This document shows, one piece after another, positions 18,054 to 27,405 of a stretch of DNA of 64,000 nt. Positions within the stretch are counted from its first letter, which is position 1; every line of letters begins with the position of its first letter. The stretch is from Pseudomonas sp. CAN1 (GTDB taxonomy: Bacteria; Pseudomonadota; Gammaproteobacteria; Pseudomonadales; Pseudomonadaceae). Under the pieces are notes generated by a model, which was given only the letters and a program-made list of their open reading frames with translations, was not told the origin of the DNA and searched no databases. The stretch spans positions 203,874-267,873 of the forward strand of contig NZ_JASMRU010000001.1 of the NCBI RefSeq assembly GCF_030462585.1, read 5' to 3'. The position numbers were made by a program, and so were the translations under genes.

Positions 18054-18082
18054 GGTTGCGCGGCGGGAGCCGCCGCGCAACC
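18054..18082 (-). promoter_or_regulatory. Intercistronic hairpin between ahpC and ahpF
   Basis: GGTTGCGCGGCGG (18054-18066) pairs perfectly with CCGCCGCGCAACC (18070-18082) across a 3-nt loop. There is no T-run on the minus strand. It probably lowers read-through or protects the ahpC message, so that AhpC is made in excess of AhpF. Confidence 0.6.
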
Positions 18083-18098
18083 GCTTCCCGGGGCCGTC

Positions 18099-18662
18099 TT
18101 AGATCTTGCCGACCAGGTCCAGGGACGGAGCCAGGGTCTTCTCGCCTTCTTTCCACTTGGCCGGGCAGACTTCGCCCGGGTGAGCGGCGGTGTACTGGGC
18201 AGCTTTCAGCTTGCGCAGGGTTTCGCCGACGTCACGAGCGATCTCGTTGGAGTGGATTTCGACGGTCTTGATGATGCCTTCCGGGTTGATCACGAAGGTG
18301 CCGCGCAGGGCCAGGCCTTCTTCCGGGATGTGTACGCCGAAGGCGTTGGTCAGCTGGTGGGTCGGGTCGCCGATCAGCGGGAACTGGGCTTTGCCAACGG
18401 CCGGGGAAGTTTCGTGCCACACCTTGTGGGAGAAGTGGGTATCGGTGGTCACGATGTAGACCTCGGTACCGGCCTTCTGGAACTCGGCGTAGTTGTTGGC
18501 GGCGTCTTCGATCTCGGTCGGGCAGTTGAAGGTGAAGGCTGCCGGCATGAAGATCAGAACGGACCACTTGCCCTTGAGGGATTCTTCGGTGACTTCGATG
18601 AACTTGCCGTTATGGAAAGCGTTGACCTTGAACGGTTGAACGGGGGTGTTGATCAGGGACAT
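18099..18662 (-). CDS. ahpC: Alkyl hydroperoxide reductase peroxidase subunit AhpC
   Basis: A 187-aa typical 2-Cys peroxiredoxin. Peroxidatic Cys is in FMPAAFTFNCPTEIED (about Cys47), resolving Cys in HPGEVCPAKW near the C-terminus. It reduces peroxides and peroxynitrite and is recharged by AhpF. I chose the ATG at 18662 (MSLINTPVQPF), with GAGGAA upstream, over a longer frame. The region upstream is AT-rich and contains a TCTCT-N-GAGAGA inverted repeat (18789-18804) and ATAG/CTAT elements that may belong to an OxyR site; this is weak. Confidence 0.95.
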   Translation of the reverse strand: MSLINTPVQPFKVNAFHNGKFIEVTEESLKGKWSVLIFMPAAFTFNCPTEIEDAANNYAEFQKAGTEVYIVTTDTHFSHKVWHETSPAVGKAQFPLIGDPTHQLTNAFGVHIPEEGLALRGTFVINPEGIIKTVEIHSNEIARDVGETLRKLKAAQYTAAHPGEVCPAKWKEGEKTLAPSLDLVGKI

Positions 18663-18873
18663 TAGGCAATTCCTCAATGAGAGTTTGTCGTTTAATCGAG
18701 TGGTCGATCGGTTGAAATTCGACAGGGGCAAGATTATCGCCTGATGACAATGAATGCCCATTGATTTAGGGCATCATAGAAATTGAGTCTCTCTATTGAG
18801 AGAACTATAAAAGGAAGAAGTTTCCTATCAGGCGGCGCACCCGCATCCTACAGGGGGGCGCCGGCCCCGAGGC

Positions 18874-19800
18874 TCAATGTCCGGCCTTCCAGGGCTGCCC
18901 CAGCGAAACCGGCGCGAACAGCCGGGTCCGCACACCATCGCGCGAAAGCAGCACCAGCACAACGATGGTCGCGACATACGGCAGCATCGCCAGCAGGTTC
19001 GCCGGGATCGCCACGCCCACGCCCTGGGCCACCAGGTGGAGGATGCTGGCGACGCCGAACAGCCAGGCGCCGAGGAGCACGCGGAACACCCGCCAGCTGG
19101 CGAAGACCACCAGCGCCAGGGCGATCCAGCCGCGCCCGGCGGTCATGTTCTCCGCCCACATCGGGGTGTAGGCCAGCGACAGGTAGCCGCCCGCCAGCCC
19201 CGCCATGCCGCCGCCGAAGACCACCGCCAGGGTGCGCACCCGCAGCACCGGCAGGCCCATGGCGCTGGCCGCGTCGGGGTTCTCGCCGACCGCCTGGATC
19301 ACCAGCCCGGCGCGGCTCCTGAGCAGCACCCAGGCCACCAGTGCGAACAGGGCGAAGGACAGGTAGACCAGCAGATCCTGGGCGAACAGCATGCGGCCGA
19401 TCAGCGGCAGCTCGGCAAGCACCGGGATCGTCAGCGGCGCGAAGCCCTGCAGCGGCTTGCCGACCCAGGCCGCGCCGACGAAGGACGACAGGCCCACGCC
19501 GAAGATGGTCAACGCCAGCCCGCAGGCCACCTGGTTGGCGTTCAACCTCAGCGCCACACCGGCGAACAGCAGCGCCAGGAGCATGCCGGCGAGGATCGCG
19601 AACAGCACGCCCAGCCACAGGCTGCCGGTGCTGAAGGCGACCATGAAGCCGATCACCGCGCCGAACAGCATCATCCCTTCCTGGCCGAGGTTGAGCACCC
19701 CGGACTTCTCGCACACCAGCTCGCCCAGGGCCACCAGCAGCAGCGGCGTACCGGTGCGGACCATGGCGAACAGCACGTTGCCCAGCAGATCGATATCCAT
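18874..19800 (-). CDS. Nucleoside-type ABC transporter permease (second permease)
   Basis: A 308-aa inner-membrane permease of the BPD_transp_2 family (as in BmpE, NupQ and RnsD), with about 8 hydrophobic segments. The family segment LVCEKSGVLNLGQEGMMLFG lies near the N-terminus. I chose ATG at 19800 because GGAGG ends 6 nt upstream; a start at 19806 would overlap that site. It is third in an operon with the other permease and the ATPase. PAO1 has a like operon beside ahpC (PA0136-PA0138). Purine nucleoside import is inferred from family and from the neighbouring xdh genes. Confidence 0.87.
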   Translation of the reverse strand: MDIDLLGNVLFAMVRTGTPLLLVALGELVCEKSGVLNLGQEGMMLFGAVIGFMVAFSTGSLWLGVLFAILAGMLLALLFAGVALRLNANQVACGLALTIFGVGLSSFVGAAWVGKPLQGFAPLTIPVLAELPLIGRMLFAQDLLVYLSFALFALVAWVLLRSRAGLVIQAVGENPDAASAMGLPVLRVRTLAVVFGGGMAGLAGGYLSLAYTPMWAENMTAGRGWIALALVVFASWRVFRVLLGAWLFGVASILHLVAQGVGVAIPANLLAMLPYVATIVVLVLLSRDGVRTRLFAPVSLGQPWKAGH

Positions 19801-19816
19801 CGTCATCCTCCCGCCG

Positions 19817-20920
19817 TCAGACCACGGCACTTTGCTTGAAGGCCGCCGCACGCAGCCGGAAACCGCGATTCAGGCGCAGCCGGTAGAGGATCAGCACGTC
19901 GCAGGCGAGCAGGAAGAACAGCATCATCCCCTGGAACAGGCCGGTCAGCGCCAGCGGCAGGTTCATGCTCATCTGCGCCGTCTCGCCGCCCAGGTAGAGC
20001 AGCGCCATCAGCAGGCTGGCGCAGAGGATGCCGAGGGGATTCAGGCGGCCGAGGAAGGCCACGGTGATCGCCGCGTAGCCATAGCCGGGCGAGACCTGGG
20101 GCACCAGTTGGCCGATCGGCCCGGCTACTTCGCAGACGCCGGCCAACCCCGCCAGCGCGCCAGACAGCAGCAGCGCCAGCCACACCAGGCGCTTCTCGCG
20201 GAAGCCGACGAAGCCGACGGCGCGACGATCCAGCCCGAGCACGCGGATCTGGAAGCCGAGGAAGCTGCGCTGCACCAGCACCCAGACCAGCGCCAGGGCG
20301 AACAGGCCGAACAGCGCGCCGATATGCACCCGGCTGTCCTCGAACAGCACCGGCAGCAGGCTGGCCTGGCCGAACATCGCCGACTGCGGGAAGTTGAAGC
20401 CTTGCGGGTCCTTCAGCGGGCCATGCACGCAGTACAGCAACAGGTTCAGCGCGATGTAGTTGAGCATGATGGTGGTGAGGATCTCGTTGGCGTTGAAGCG
20501 CGTCCGCAGCCACGCCGCCAGGCCCGCCCAGGCGGCGCCGGCGAGCACCCCGGCGAGCAGCACCCAGACCAGCGCCCAGCGGCTCTCCCAGTCCAGCACC
20601 TGCAGCGCCATGGCGCTGCCGGCCAGGGCGCCGATCAGCAACTGGCCTTCCGCGCCGATGTTCCAGATGCGCGCCTGGTAGGCCAGCGCCAGGCCCAGCG
20701 CGCAAAGCAGGATGGGCATGGCCTTGACCAGCAGCTCACCGACGCCGTACCAGTCCTTTACCGGTTCGATCAGCACGGTGTGCAGGGTCGCCAGCGGATC
20801 GTGGCCAAGGAAGGCGAACAGCGCCGCGCCGCACACCAGCGTCAGCACGCCGGCCAGCAACGGCGAAAGCAGCAGCATGGCGCGCGATTGCTGGCCACGC
20901 GGTTCGAGGGAAAGCAGCAT
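19817..20920 (-). CDS. Nucleoside-type ABC transporter permease (first permease)
   Basis: A 367-aa multi-pass permease (BPD_transp_2) with about 9-10 hydrophobic segments. The family hallmark is YQARIWNIGAEGQLLIGALA (about residues 82-101), and GFREKRLVWLALLLSGALAGLAG lies further on. It partners the following permease as a heterodimer. It lies 9 bp from the ATPase gene and 16 bp from the second permease. Confidence 0.88.
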   Translation of the reverse strand: MLLSLEPRGQQSRAMLLLSPLLAGVLTLVCGAALFAFLGHDPLATLHTVLIEPVKDWYGVGELLVKAMPILLCALGLALAYQARIWNIGAEGQLLIGALAGSAMALQVLDWESRWALVWVLLAGVLAGAAWAGLAAWLRTRFNANEILTTIMLNYIALNLLLYCVHGPLKDPQGFNFPQSAMFGQASLLPVLFEDSRVHIGALFGLFALALVWVLVQRSFLGFQIRVLGLDRRAVGFVGFREKRLVWLALLLSGALAGLAGVCEVAGPIGQLVPQVSPGYGYAAITVAFLGRLNPLGILCASLLMALLYLGGETAQMSMNLPLALTGLFQGMMLFFLLACDVLILYRLRLNRGFRLRAAAFKQSAVV

Positions 20921-20929
20921 GTCGGTTCC

Positions 20930-22465
20930 TCAGGCGGCGGTGTCGAACTGCCCGGCCATCCAGCGGCCGACAGCGAGGGGATCGGTGGCGGCGCAGTCCA
21001 CCAGCGGCGACAGGCGCCCGCTGCACAGCGCGCCGAGGCGGTCGCTGATCTGGAACAGCTCGTCGAGGTCTTCGGAGATCACCAGGATCGCCGCGCCGGC
21101 ATCGCGCAGGGCAATCAGCGCGCGGTGGATCACCGAGGCCGCACCGACGTCCACGCCCCAGGTCGGGTGCGCGGCGATCAGCAGGCGCGGCTGCTGGAGA
21201 ATTTCGCGGCCGAGGATGAATTTCTGCAGGTTGCCGCCGGACAGGCTGCGCGCGGCGGTCTGCGCGTCCGGCGTCTTCACTCCGAAGCGCTGGATGATCG
21301 CCTCGGCGAAACCGAGCACCTTGCGCCGCTCGATCAGCCCGTGGCGCACCAGTCCCTGCTGGAAGCCGGTAAGCAGCGCGTTGTCCGCCAGGCTCATCTC
21401 CGGCACCGCACCATGGCCCAGGCGCTCCGCCGGGACGAAAGCCTGGCCGCGCGCACGACGGGCATCCGGCGGCAGGTGGGCGATGGCCTCGCCAGCAAGG
21501 CGAATCTGGGCTTTCTCGCGCAGCCGCACCTCGCCGCTGAGCAGCGCCAGCAACTCATCCTGACCGTTGCCTGCAACCCCGGCGATACCGACGATCTCGC
21601 CGCTGCGCACCGCCAGGTCGAGGCCGTCGAAGGACACGCCGAAGGGGTCCTGATTGCGCCAGTGCAAGCCGCTGACCTGAAGAAAATCCGCACCGCCGCG
21701 AACCTTCGGATACTGCGCCGCCAGCCCCTCGGCATCACCGACCATCAGCCGCGCCAGCTCCAGGTCGCTGCACTGCGCCGGCACGCAGGCACCTGACACC
21801 CGGCCGCCACGCAGCACCGTGGCGTGCTGGCAGAGCGCGCGGACTTCGCCGAGCTTGTGGCTGATGAAGAGGATGCTGCAGCCCTCGGCCGCCAGCCGGC
21901 GCAGCACGGCGAAGAGGTCGTCGGCCTCCTGCGGGGTGAGCACCGAGGTCGGTTCGTCGAGGATCAGCAGGCGGATGTCCTGCATCAGGCAACGCACGAT
22001 TTCCACCCGCTGCCGCTCGCCGATGGACAGGCTGTGCACCAGGCGCTGCGGCTCCAGCGGCATGCCGTAGCGCTGCGAGACCTCGCGGATGCGCGGCGCC
22101 AGCTGCTGCGGCGTACCGGCTGCGGCGCCCAGCGCCAGGGCGATATTTTCCGCCACGCTCAGCGTCTCGAACAGCGAGAAGTGCTGGAACACCATGCCGA
22201 TGCCCAGGCCGCGGGCCTGCGCCGGGTCCTTCACGCTCACCGGCTTGCCGTCCCACAGCAACTCACCGCCGTCGGGGCGAACCACGCCGTAGATGATCTT
22301 CATCAGGGTGCTCTTGCCCGCGCCGTTCTCACCGAGCAGCGCGTGGATTTCACCCGGCTCGATGCGCAGATCGACGCGGTCGTTGGCGAGGCAGCCCGGA
22401 TAGCGCTTGCTGATGGCGCGCAGCTCCAGGCGGGGCACGGGGGACGGTACGGGAGTGTGGGGCAT
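20930..22465 (-). CDS. Nucleoside-type ABC transporter ATPase (two ATP-binding domains)
   Basis: A 511-aa fused double ATPase. Domain 1: Walker A GENGAGKSTLMKIIYG, signature SIGERQRVEI, Walker B LLILDEPTSVL. Domain 2: GVAGNGQDELLALLSG as a degenerate Walker A, signature LSGGNLQKFILGREI, then LLIAAHPTWGVDVG. The degenerate second site is normal for this sugar/nucleoside class. I chose ATG at 22465 (MPHTPVPSPV); longer starts give a non-conserved basic extension. No BMP-type binding protein gene is in the operon or the window, so it must be elsewhere. It is divergent from xdhA across a 220-bp gap. Confidence 0.88.
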   Translation of the reverse strand: MPHTPVPSPVPRLELRAISKRYPGCLANDRVDLRIEPGEIHALLGENGAGKSTLMKIIYGVVRPDGGELLWDGKPVSVKDPAQARGLGIGMVFQHFSLFETLSVAENIALALGAAAGTPQQLAPRIREVSQRYGMPLEPQRLVHSLSIGERQRVEIVRCLMQDIRLLILDEPTSVLTPQEADDLFAVLRRLAAEGCSILFISHKLGEVRALCQHATVLRGGRVSGACVPAQCSDLELARLMVGDAEGLAAQYPKVRGGADFLQVSGLHWRNQDPFGVSFDGLDLAVRSGEIVGIAGVAGNGQDELLALLSGEVRLREKAQIRLAGEAIAHLPPDARRARGQAFVPAERLGHGAVPEMSLADNALLTGFQQGLVRHGLIERRKVLGFAEAIIQRFGVKTPDAQTAARSLSGGNLQKFILGREILQQPRLLIAAHPTWGVDVGAASVIHRALIALRDAGAAILVISEDLDELFQISDRLGALCSGRLSPLVDCAATDPLAVGRWMAGQFDTAA

Positions 22466-22685
22466 GCTCGGGCTCGGTCGGGTCGCGCTGGGAAAGGCAG
22501 CTGTGCCGGGGCGTAGCAAGTTCCTGGCCAGCTGGTCAAAAAATCGCCCGGGCCTATGCTTGCCTGGAGGTCCGGCCGCTCGCTGCTGGCAGGATTTCTG
22601 CTTTACCTGACCATGCGGACAGCTTTGACGAGGCGCCCGAGAGCCTTGCGCACCGGCCCGCCTCGCCTGACGACGAGGACTCCCC

Positions 22686-24110
22686 ATGATCGAATTCCTG
22701 CTCGGCGAAGAACGCGTCCGGGCCGACGGCCTGGCACCGGAAACGAGCCTGCTCGACTACCTGCGCACCCATCTGGGGCGTACCGGCACCAAGGAGGGCT
22801 GCGCCTCCGGCGATTGCGGCGCCTGCACCGTGGTGCTCGCCGAAGCCGAGGGCGACACGCTGCGCTATCGCGCGGTGAATGCCTGCATCACGCTGCTCGG
22901 CGCGGTCCATGGCCGCCAGGTGCTGACAGTGGAACACCTCGGCACCCCCGACGCGCTGCACCCAGTGCAGCAGGCGATGGTGGACTGCCACGGCTCGCAG
23001 TGCGGCTTCTGTACGCCGGGCATCGTCATGTCGCTGTTCGCCTGGCAGCACTCAGCGCAGCCGCACGACCGCGAGACGGCGCTGACCGCGCTGTCCGGCA
23101 ACCTGTGCCGTTGCACCGGCTACCGGCCGATCCTCGATGCCGCCATGCAGATCGCCGGCCAACCGTGCCTCGACGCCTTCCAGCAGGACACGGCGCTGAC
23201 CCTCGCCCGCCTGCAGGAGATATCCACAACCGGGAGCCTGCACGAGGGTGAAGCGCAGGCCTGGCTGCCCACCTCGCTCGGCGAACTCGACGAGCTGCTG
23301 CAGCACCATCCGCAGGCACGGCTGATCGCCGGCGGCACCGACCTGGCGCTGGAAGCCACGCAGAACCTCAAGGCCTTCCCGGCACTGATCCACCTCGACC
23401 GGATGAGCGAGCTGCAGCGCCTGGAGGTCCACGACGACCACGTGCTGATCGGCGCCGCGCGGCCCTATGCCGATTGCCTGGAGGCGCTGGAGGAATTCCC
23501 CGGTGTCGTCGCCCTGCTGGAACGCCTGGGCTCGCTACAGATCCGCCAACGCGGCTCACTGGGCGGCAACATCGCCAACGCCTCGCCCATCGGCGACATG
23601 CCGCCGGTGCTGCTGGCGCTGGATGCTCGCCTGCGCCTGCGCAAGGCGGGAGCGACGCGCGAGGTCGCCATCGACGGCTTCTTCACCGGTTACCGCAAGA
23701 CAGTTCTGCAGCCCGGCGAGTACATCGAAGCGGTGCTGATCCCGCGTCTGCGCAGGCACCAGCGCTTCCGCGTCGACAAGGTCTCCAAGCGCCGCGACGA
23801 CGACATCTCCGCCGTGTGCCTGGCCCTGCGCCTGGACTTCGACGAGGCCGGCATCGTCACCGCCGCGCGCCTCGCCTGCGGCGGCATGGCCGCCACGCCA
23901 CTGCGCGGCGCAAAGACCGAAGCAGCCCTGCGCGGCCGGCCTTTCGACGCCGCAGCCGTGGCCGCCGCACAAGCGGCTATCCCGGCGGATTTCCAGCCCA
24001 TCGACGACCTGCGCGCCAGCGCCGGCTATCGCCTGAAGGTGGCGCAGAACCTGTTGCAGCGCGCACTACTGGAATGGACCCCAAGCCCTGCGGAGGTGCG
24101 TCATGCGTAG
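22686..24110 (+). CDS. xdhA: Xanthine dehydrogenase small subunit XdhA
   Basis: A 474-aa subunit carrying two [2Fe-2S] clusters and FAD. Cluster 1: EGCASGDCGACTVVL. Cluster 2: QCGFCTPGIVMSLF and GNLCRCTGYRPILDA. The FAD domain begins near residue 190 (LIAGGTDLALEATQNL) with RQRGSLGGNIANASPIGDMP. With XdhB it oxidises hypoxanthine to xanthine and urate in the cytoplasm. It overlaps xdhB by 8 nt. It is divergent from the nucleoside ABC operon. Confidence 0.95.
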   Translation: MIEFLLGEERVRADGLAPETSLLDYLRTHLGRTGTKEGCASGDCGACTVVLAEAEGDTLRYRAVNACITLLGAVHGRQVLTVEHLGTPDALHPVQQAMVDCHGSQCGFCTPGIVMSLFAWQHSAQPHDRETALTALSGNLCRCTGYRPILDAAMQIAGQPCLDAFQQDTALTLARLQEISTTGSLHEGEAQAWLPTSLGELDELLQHHPQARLIAGGTDLALEATQNLKAFPALIHLDRMSELQRLEVHDDHVLIGAARPYADCLEALEEFPGVVALLERLGSLQIRQRGSLGGNIANASPIGDMPPVLLALDARLRLRKAGATREVAIDGFFTGYRKTVLQPGEYIEAVLIPRLRRHQRFRVDKVSKRRDDDISAVCLALRLDFDEAGIVTAARLACGGMAATPLRGAKTEAALRGRPFDAAAVAAAQAAIPADFQPIDDLRASAGYRLKVAQNLLQRALLEWTPSPAEVRHA

Positions 24111-26442
24111 CCTGCCACCGCTGGCTAGCAATGGCGTCGCGGTCGCCATCCACAGCGCGGGCAAGCCCCGCGAGCACGACAGCGCTGCGCTGCACGTGAG
24201 CGGTGCCGCGCGCTACGTGGACGACCTGAAGGAACCGCGCGACCTGCTGCACGCCGCCGTCGGCCTGACTGAAATCGCCTGCGGCGCGGTGCTCTCCCTC
24301 GACCTCGACGCCGTGCGCAGCGCCCCTGGCGTTGTGGCGGTTCTGACATTGGACGACGTGCCCGGCCACACAGACATCGGCCCGGTGTTCCCCGGCGACC
24401 CGCTGCTGGCGGGCGAGCGGGTTAAGTATCACGGCCAGGCGCTGTTCGCCGTTGCCGCGCAAAGCCTGCTCCAGGCGCGCCGCGCGGTGCGCCTGGCGAA
24501 AGTGGAATACGCGAAGGAAGACCCGCTGATCGACCCGCTGCGAGCCAAGGCCGAGGAGCGCTTCGTGCGCCCACCGCACCACATGCGTCGGGGCGATGTG
24601 CAGGCAGCTCTGGGGCGCGCTCCGCAAGTGCTGGAAGCGGCCCAGTTCATCGGCGGCCAGGAGCATTTCTACCTCGAAGGCCAGGCCTCGCTGGCTCTGC
24701 CCGGTGATGACGGCAGCATGCTGGTGCATACCTCCAGCCAGCACCCGAGCGAAGTGCAGAAGCTGGTCGCCGAGGTGCTGGCGATCCCGCTGGCGATGGT
24801 CACCGTGGAAGTGCGGCGCATGGGCGGCGGCTTCGGCGGCAAGGAAACCCAGGCCGCACCCTTCGCCTGCCTCGCCGCATTGCTCGCGCACAAGACCGGC
24901 CGCGCGGTGAAGCTGCGCCTGCCGCGCGCCGACGACATGCGCCTGACCGGCAAGCGCCACCCCTTCCACAACCGCTACCGCATCGGCTTCGACGACGACG
25001 GCCGGCTGCTCGCCGCGCAGCTCGAAGTGGTCGGCGATTGCGGCCATTCGCCGGACCTCTCCGACGCCATCGTCGACCGCGCGATGTTCCATGCCGACAA
25101 CGCCTACTTCATCCCCGACGTGGCGATCTCCGGCTACCGCAGTTTCACCAACATCGTCTCGCACACGGCCTTCCGCGGCTTCGGCGGGCCACAGGGAATG
25201 ATGATCATCGAGCGCGCCATGGACGATATCGCCCGAGCGGTCGGCAAGGACCCGCTGGAGGTGCGCAAGCTCAACCTCTACGGCGGAATGGGGCGAGAAC
25301 TGACGCCCTACCACCAGAAGGTCGAGCACAACCTGCTGGGCGAGCTGATCGCGCGGCTGGAGCAGAGCAGCGACTACACCGCACGCCGCTTGGCCATTCG
25401 CGACTTCAATGCGCGCAGCCCGGTGCTGAAGAAGGGCCTGGCACTGACGCCGGTGAAGTTCGGCATTTCCTTCACTGCCCAGCACCTCAACCAGGCCGGT
25501 GCGCTGGTCCACCTCTACACCGACGGCAGCATCCAGCTGAACCACGGCGGCACCGAGATGGGCCAGGGCCTGAACATCAAGGTCGCGCAGATCGTCGCCG
25601 AGGAACTCCAGGTGCCGCTGGAGCGCGTGGTGATCACCGCGACTCGTACCGACAAGGTGCCCAACACCTCGCCCACCGCGGCCTCCAGCGGCACCGACCT
25701 GAACGGCATGGCCGCCCGCGATGCCGCGCGCACGCTGAAGAAACGGCTGGTCGACTTCCTCGCCGAACGCGATGGGGTGAAGCCGCAGGAGATACGCTTC
25801 GAACACGGTGGCGTGACGGTCGGAGCGCAGCACCTGGGCTTCACCGAAGTCATCCAGGCCGCCTACTTCGCCCGCGTCCAGCTCTCCGCCACCGGCTTCT
25901 ACCGCACGCCGAAAATCTTCTACGACCGCGAGAAGGGCCAGGGCCACCCGTTCTTCTACTTCGCCTATGGCGCAGCGGTGTCCGAGGTGGAGGTGGACAC
26001 GCTGACCGGCGAATACCGCGTGCAGCGGGTGGACATCCTCCACGACGTCGGGCGCAGCGTGAACCCGGCCATCGACATCGGCCAGATCGAGGGCGGCTTC
26101 GTCCAGGGCATGGGCTGGCTGACCACCGAGGAGCTGCGCTGGGACGACGCCGGCAAGCTGCTCACCGTGGGCCCGGCGACCTACAAGATCCCGGCGGTGA
26201 GCGACGCGCCGGAGGACTTCCGCGTGGCGCTGTTCGACCGCCCCAACGAGGAGGACAGCGTGTACCTGTCCAAGGCCGTGGGCGAGCCGCCGTTCATGCT
26301 GGCAATCTCGGTGTGGTCGGCGCTGCGCGACGCCATCGCCAGCCTCGCCGATTACCGCCTGAGCCCCGACCTGGATACGCCGGCGACGCCGGAGCGGGTA
26401 CTCTGGGCTTGTGAGGCGATGCGCCAGGAGAACAGAGCATGA
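24103..26442 (+). CDS. xdhB: Xanthine dehydrogenase large (molybdenum) subunit XdhB
   Basis: A 779-aa molybdopterin-binding subunit. It begins with the aldehyde-oxidase hammerhead domain (HVSGAARYVDDLKEPRDLLH) and has the Mo-site motifs RRMGGGFGGKETQAAP (about 243-258), AFRGFGGPQGM, GGTEMGQGLNIKVAQI and ASSGTDLNGMAARDA. The active-site Glu is in KAVGEPPFMLAISVW near the C-terminus. Its stop overlaps the xdhC start by 4 nt (ATGA). Confidence 0.95.
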   Translation: MRSLPPLASNGVAVAIHSAGKPREHDSAALHVSGAARYVDDLKEPRDLLHAAVGLTEIACGAVLSLDLDAVRSAPGVVAVLTLDDVPGHTDIGPVFPGDPLLAGERVKYHGQALFAVAAQSLLQARRAVRLAKVEYAKEDPLIDPLRAKAEERFVRPPHHMRRGDVQAALGRAPQVLEAAQFIGGQEHFYLEGQASLALPGDDGSMLVHTSSQHPSEVQKLVAEVLAIPLAMVTVEVRRMGGGFGGKETQAAPFACLAALLAHKTGRAVKLRLPRADDMRLTGKRHPFHNRYRIGFDDDGRLLAAQLEVVGDCGHSPDLSDAIVDRAMFHADNAYFIPDVAISGYRSFTNIVSHTAFRGFGGPQGMMIIERAMDDIARAVGKDPLEVRKLNLYGGMGRELTPYHQKVEHNLLGELIARLEQSSDYTARRLAIRDFNARSPVLKKGLALTPVKFGISFTAQHLNQAGALVHLYTDGSIQLNHGGTEMGQGLNIKVAQIVAEELQVPLERVVITATRTDKVPNTSPTAASSGTDLNGMAARDAARTLKKRLVDFLAERDGVKPQEIRFEHGGVTVGAQHLGFTEVIQAAYFARVQLSATGFYRTPKIFYDREKGQGHPFFYFAYGAAVSEVEVDTLTGEYRVQRVDILHDVGRSVNPAIDIGQIEGGFVQGMGWLTTEELRWDDAGKLLTVGPATYKIPAVSDAPEDFRVALFDRPNEEDSVYLSKAVGEPPFMLAISVWSALRDAIASLADYRLSPDLDTPATPERVLWACEAMRQENRA

Positions 26443-27299
26443 CCCGTAACTGGATGGAAGCCATCGCCCGCCTGCGCGACAGCGCCGAGAGCTATGTGCT
26501 GATCACCGTGATCGGCGTGCAGGGCTCCACGCCGCGCGAGTCCGGCTGCAAGATGCTGGTCACCACCGAGGAGACCTTCGACACCATCGGCGGCGGTCAT
26601 CTGGAGTTCGCCGCCATCGAGCACGCCCGCCAGTTGCTGCTGGCCGGCAAGGACAGCCAGGCACTGGAGCACTTCCCCCTCGGCGCGCGGCTGGGCCAAT
26701 GCTGCGGCGGGCGCGCCAGCTTGCTGTTCGAGTGCTTCGCCGCACGCGGGCCGCAAGTGGTGCTGTTCGGCGCCGGCCACGTCGGCCGCGCCCTGGCGCC
26801 GCTGCTGGCGGGCTTGCCGCTGCGCCTGGAGTGGGTGGACAGCCGTGCCGCGGAATTTCCCCAGTCCGTTCCCGAAGGCGTGCGCATGCGCCTGCTGGAG
26901 GAGCCGGAAGACGCCGTGCACGAAGCGCCTCCGGGCAGCTACTTCCTGGTCATGACCCACAACCATCCGCTGGACTACGCCATCGCCGAGGCGGTGCTCA
27001 AGCGCGGCGATGCCGGCTTCCTCGGCATGATCGGCTCGCGCACCAAGGCCCGGCGCTTCCAGATGAGGCTGGAACAGCGTGGTTATCCACAGGAGGTGAT
27101 CGAGCAGATGCACTGTCCCATCGGTCTCGCCGAGGTGCCGGGCAAGCGCCCGCTGGAAGTGGCCATCTCGGTCGCCGCCCAGGTCATCGCCCGCTATCAG
27201 CAGGACGCGCCGCCGCGCCAGACGCGCGAAGGCGTCGAGTGGGCGGCGCTTTGTAGCGAAGGCGCTTGCAGCGACGAGCCGGAAAGCGCAAAAACCTGA
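26439..27299 (+). CDS. xdhC: Xanthine dehydrogenase maturation factor XdhC
   Basis: A 286-aa accessory protein that loads sulfurated molybdenum cofactor into XdhB. N-terminal XdhC domain: [15 protein letters not shown] and [14 protein letters not shown], then [14 protein letters not shown] with the conserved Cys pair. A C-terminal Rossmann segment ([15 protein letters not shown]) and the [15 protein letters not shown] motif follow. A consensus DnaA box (TTATCCACA, 27083-27091) happens to lie within the coding sequence. Confidence 0.94.
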   Translation: MTRNWMEAIARLRDSAESYVLITVIGVQGSTPRESGCKMLVTTEETFDTIGGGHLEFAAIEHARQLLLAGKDSQALEHFPLGARLGQCCGGRASLLFECFAARGPQVVLFGAGHVGRALAPLLAGLPLRLEWVDSRAAEFPQSVPEGVRMRLLEEPEDAVHEAPPGSYFLVMTHNHPLDYAIAEAVLKRGDAGFLGMIGSRTKARRFQMRLEQRGYPQEVIEQMHCPIGLAEVPGKRPLEVAISVAAQVIARYQQDAPPRQTREGVEWAALCSEGACSDEPESAKT

Positions 27300-27405
27300 C
27301 CAGCGGGACAACAGTTTTACCGCGTCCCGCCGATACCCTTTCAACCCCGTCTCTTCGCCCGCCGCCCGGCGGGCGTTCGTTGTGCGTTCGGAGGAAAACA
27401 AGAAA

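Noticed and set aside
18776-18808. Full OxyR binding site upstream of ahpC
   Set aside because: ATAG and CTAT elements exist but their spacing does not match the OxyR tetranucleotide pattern, so it is only mentioned under ahpC.
19391-21796. An 801-codon open frame antisense to the ABC permease and ATPase genes
   Set aside because: It mirrors the codon bias of the real genes on the other strand; high third-position GC removes stops. The protein is low-complexity Gln/His/Arg/Ala with no domain, while the minus-strand genes have clear motifs.
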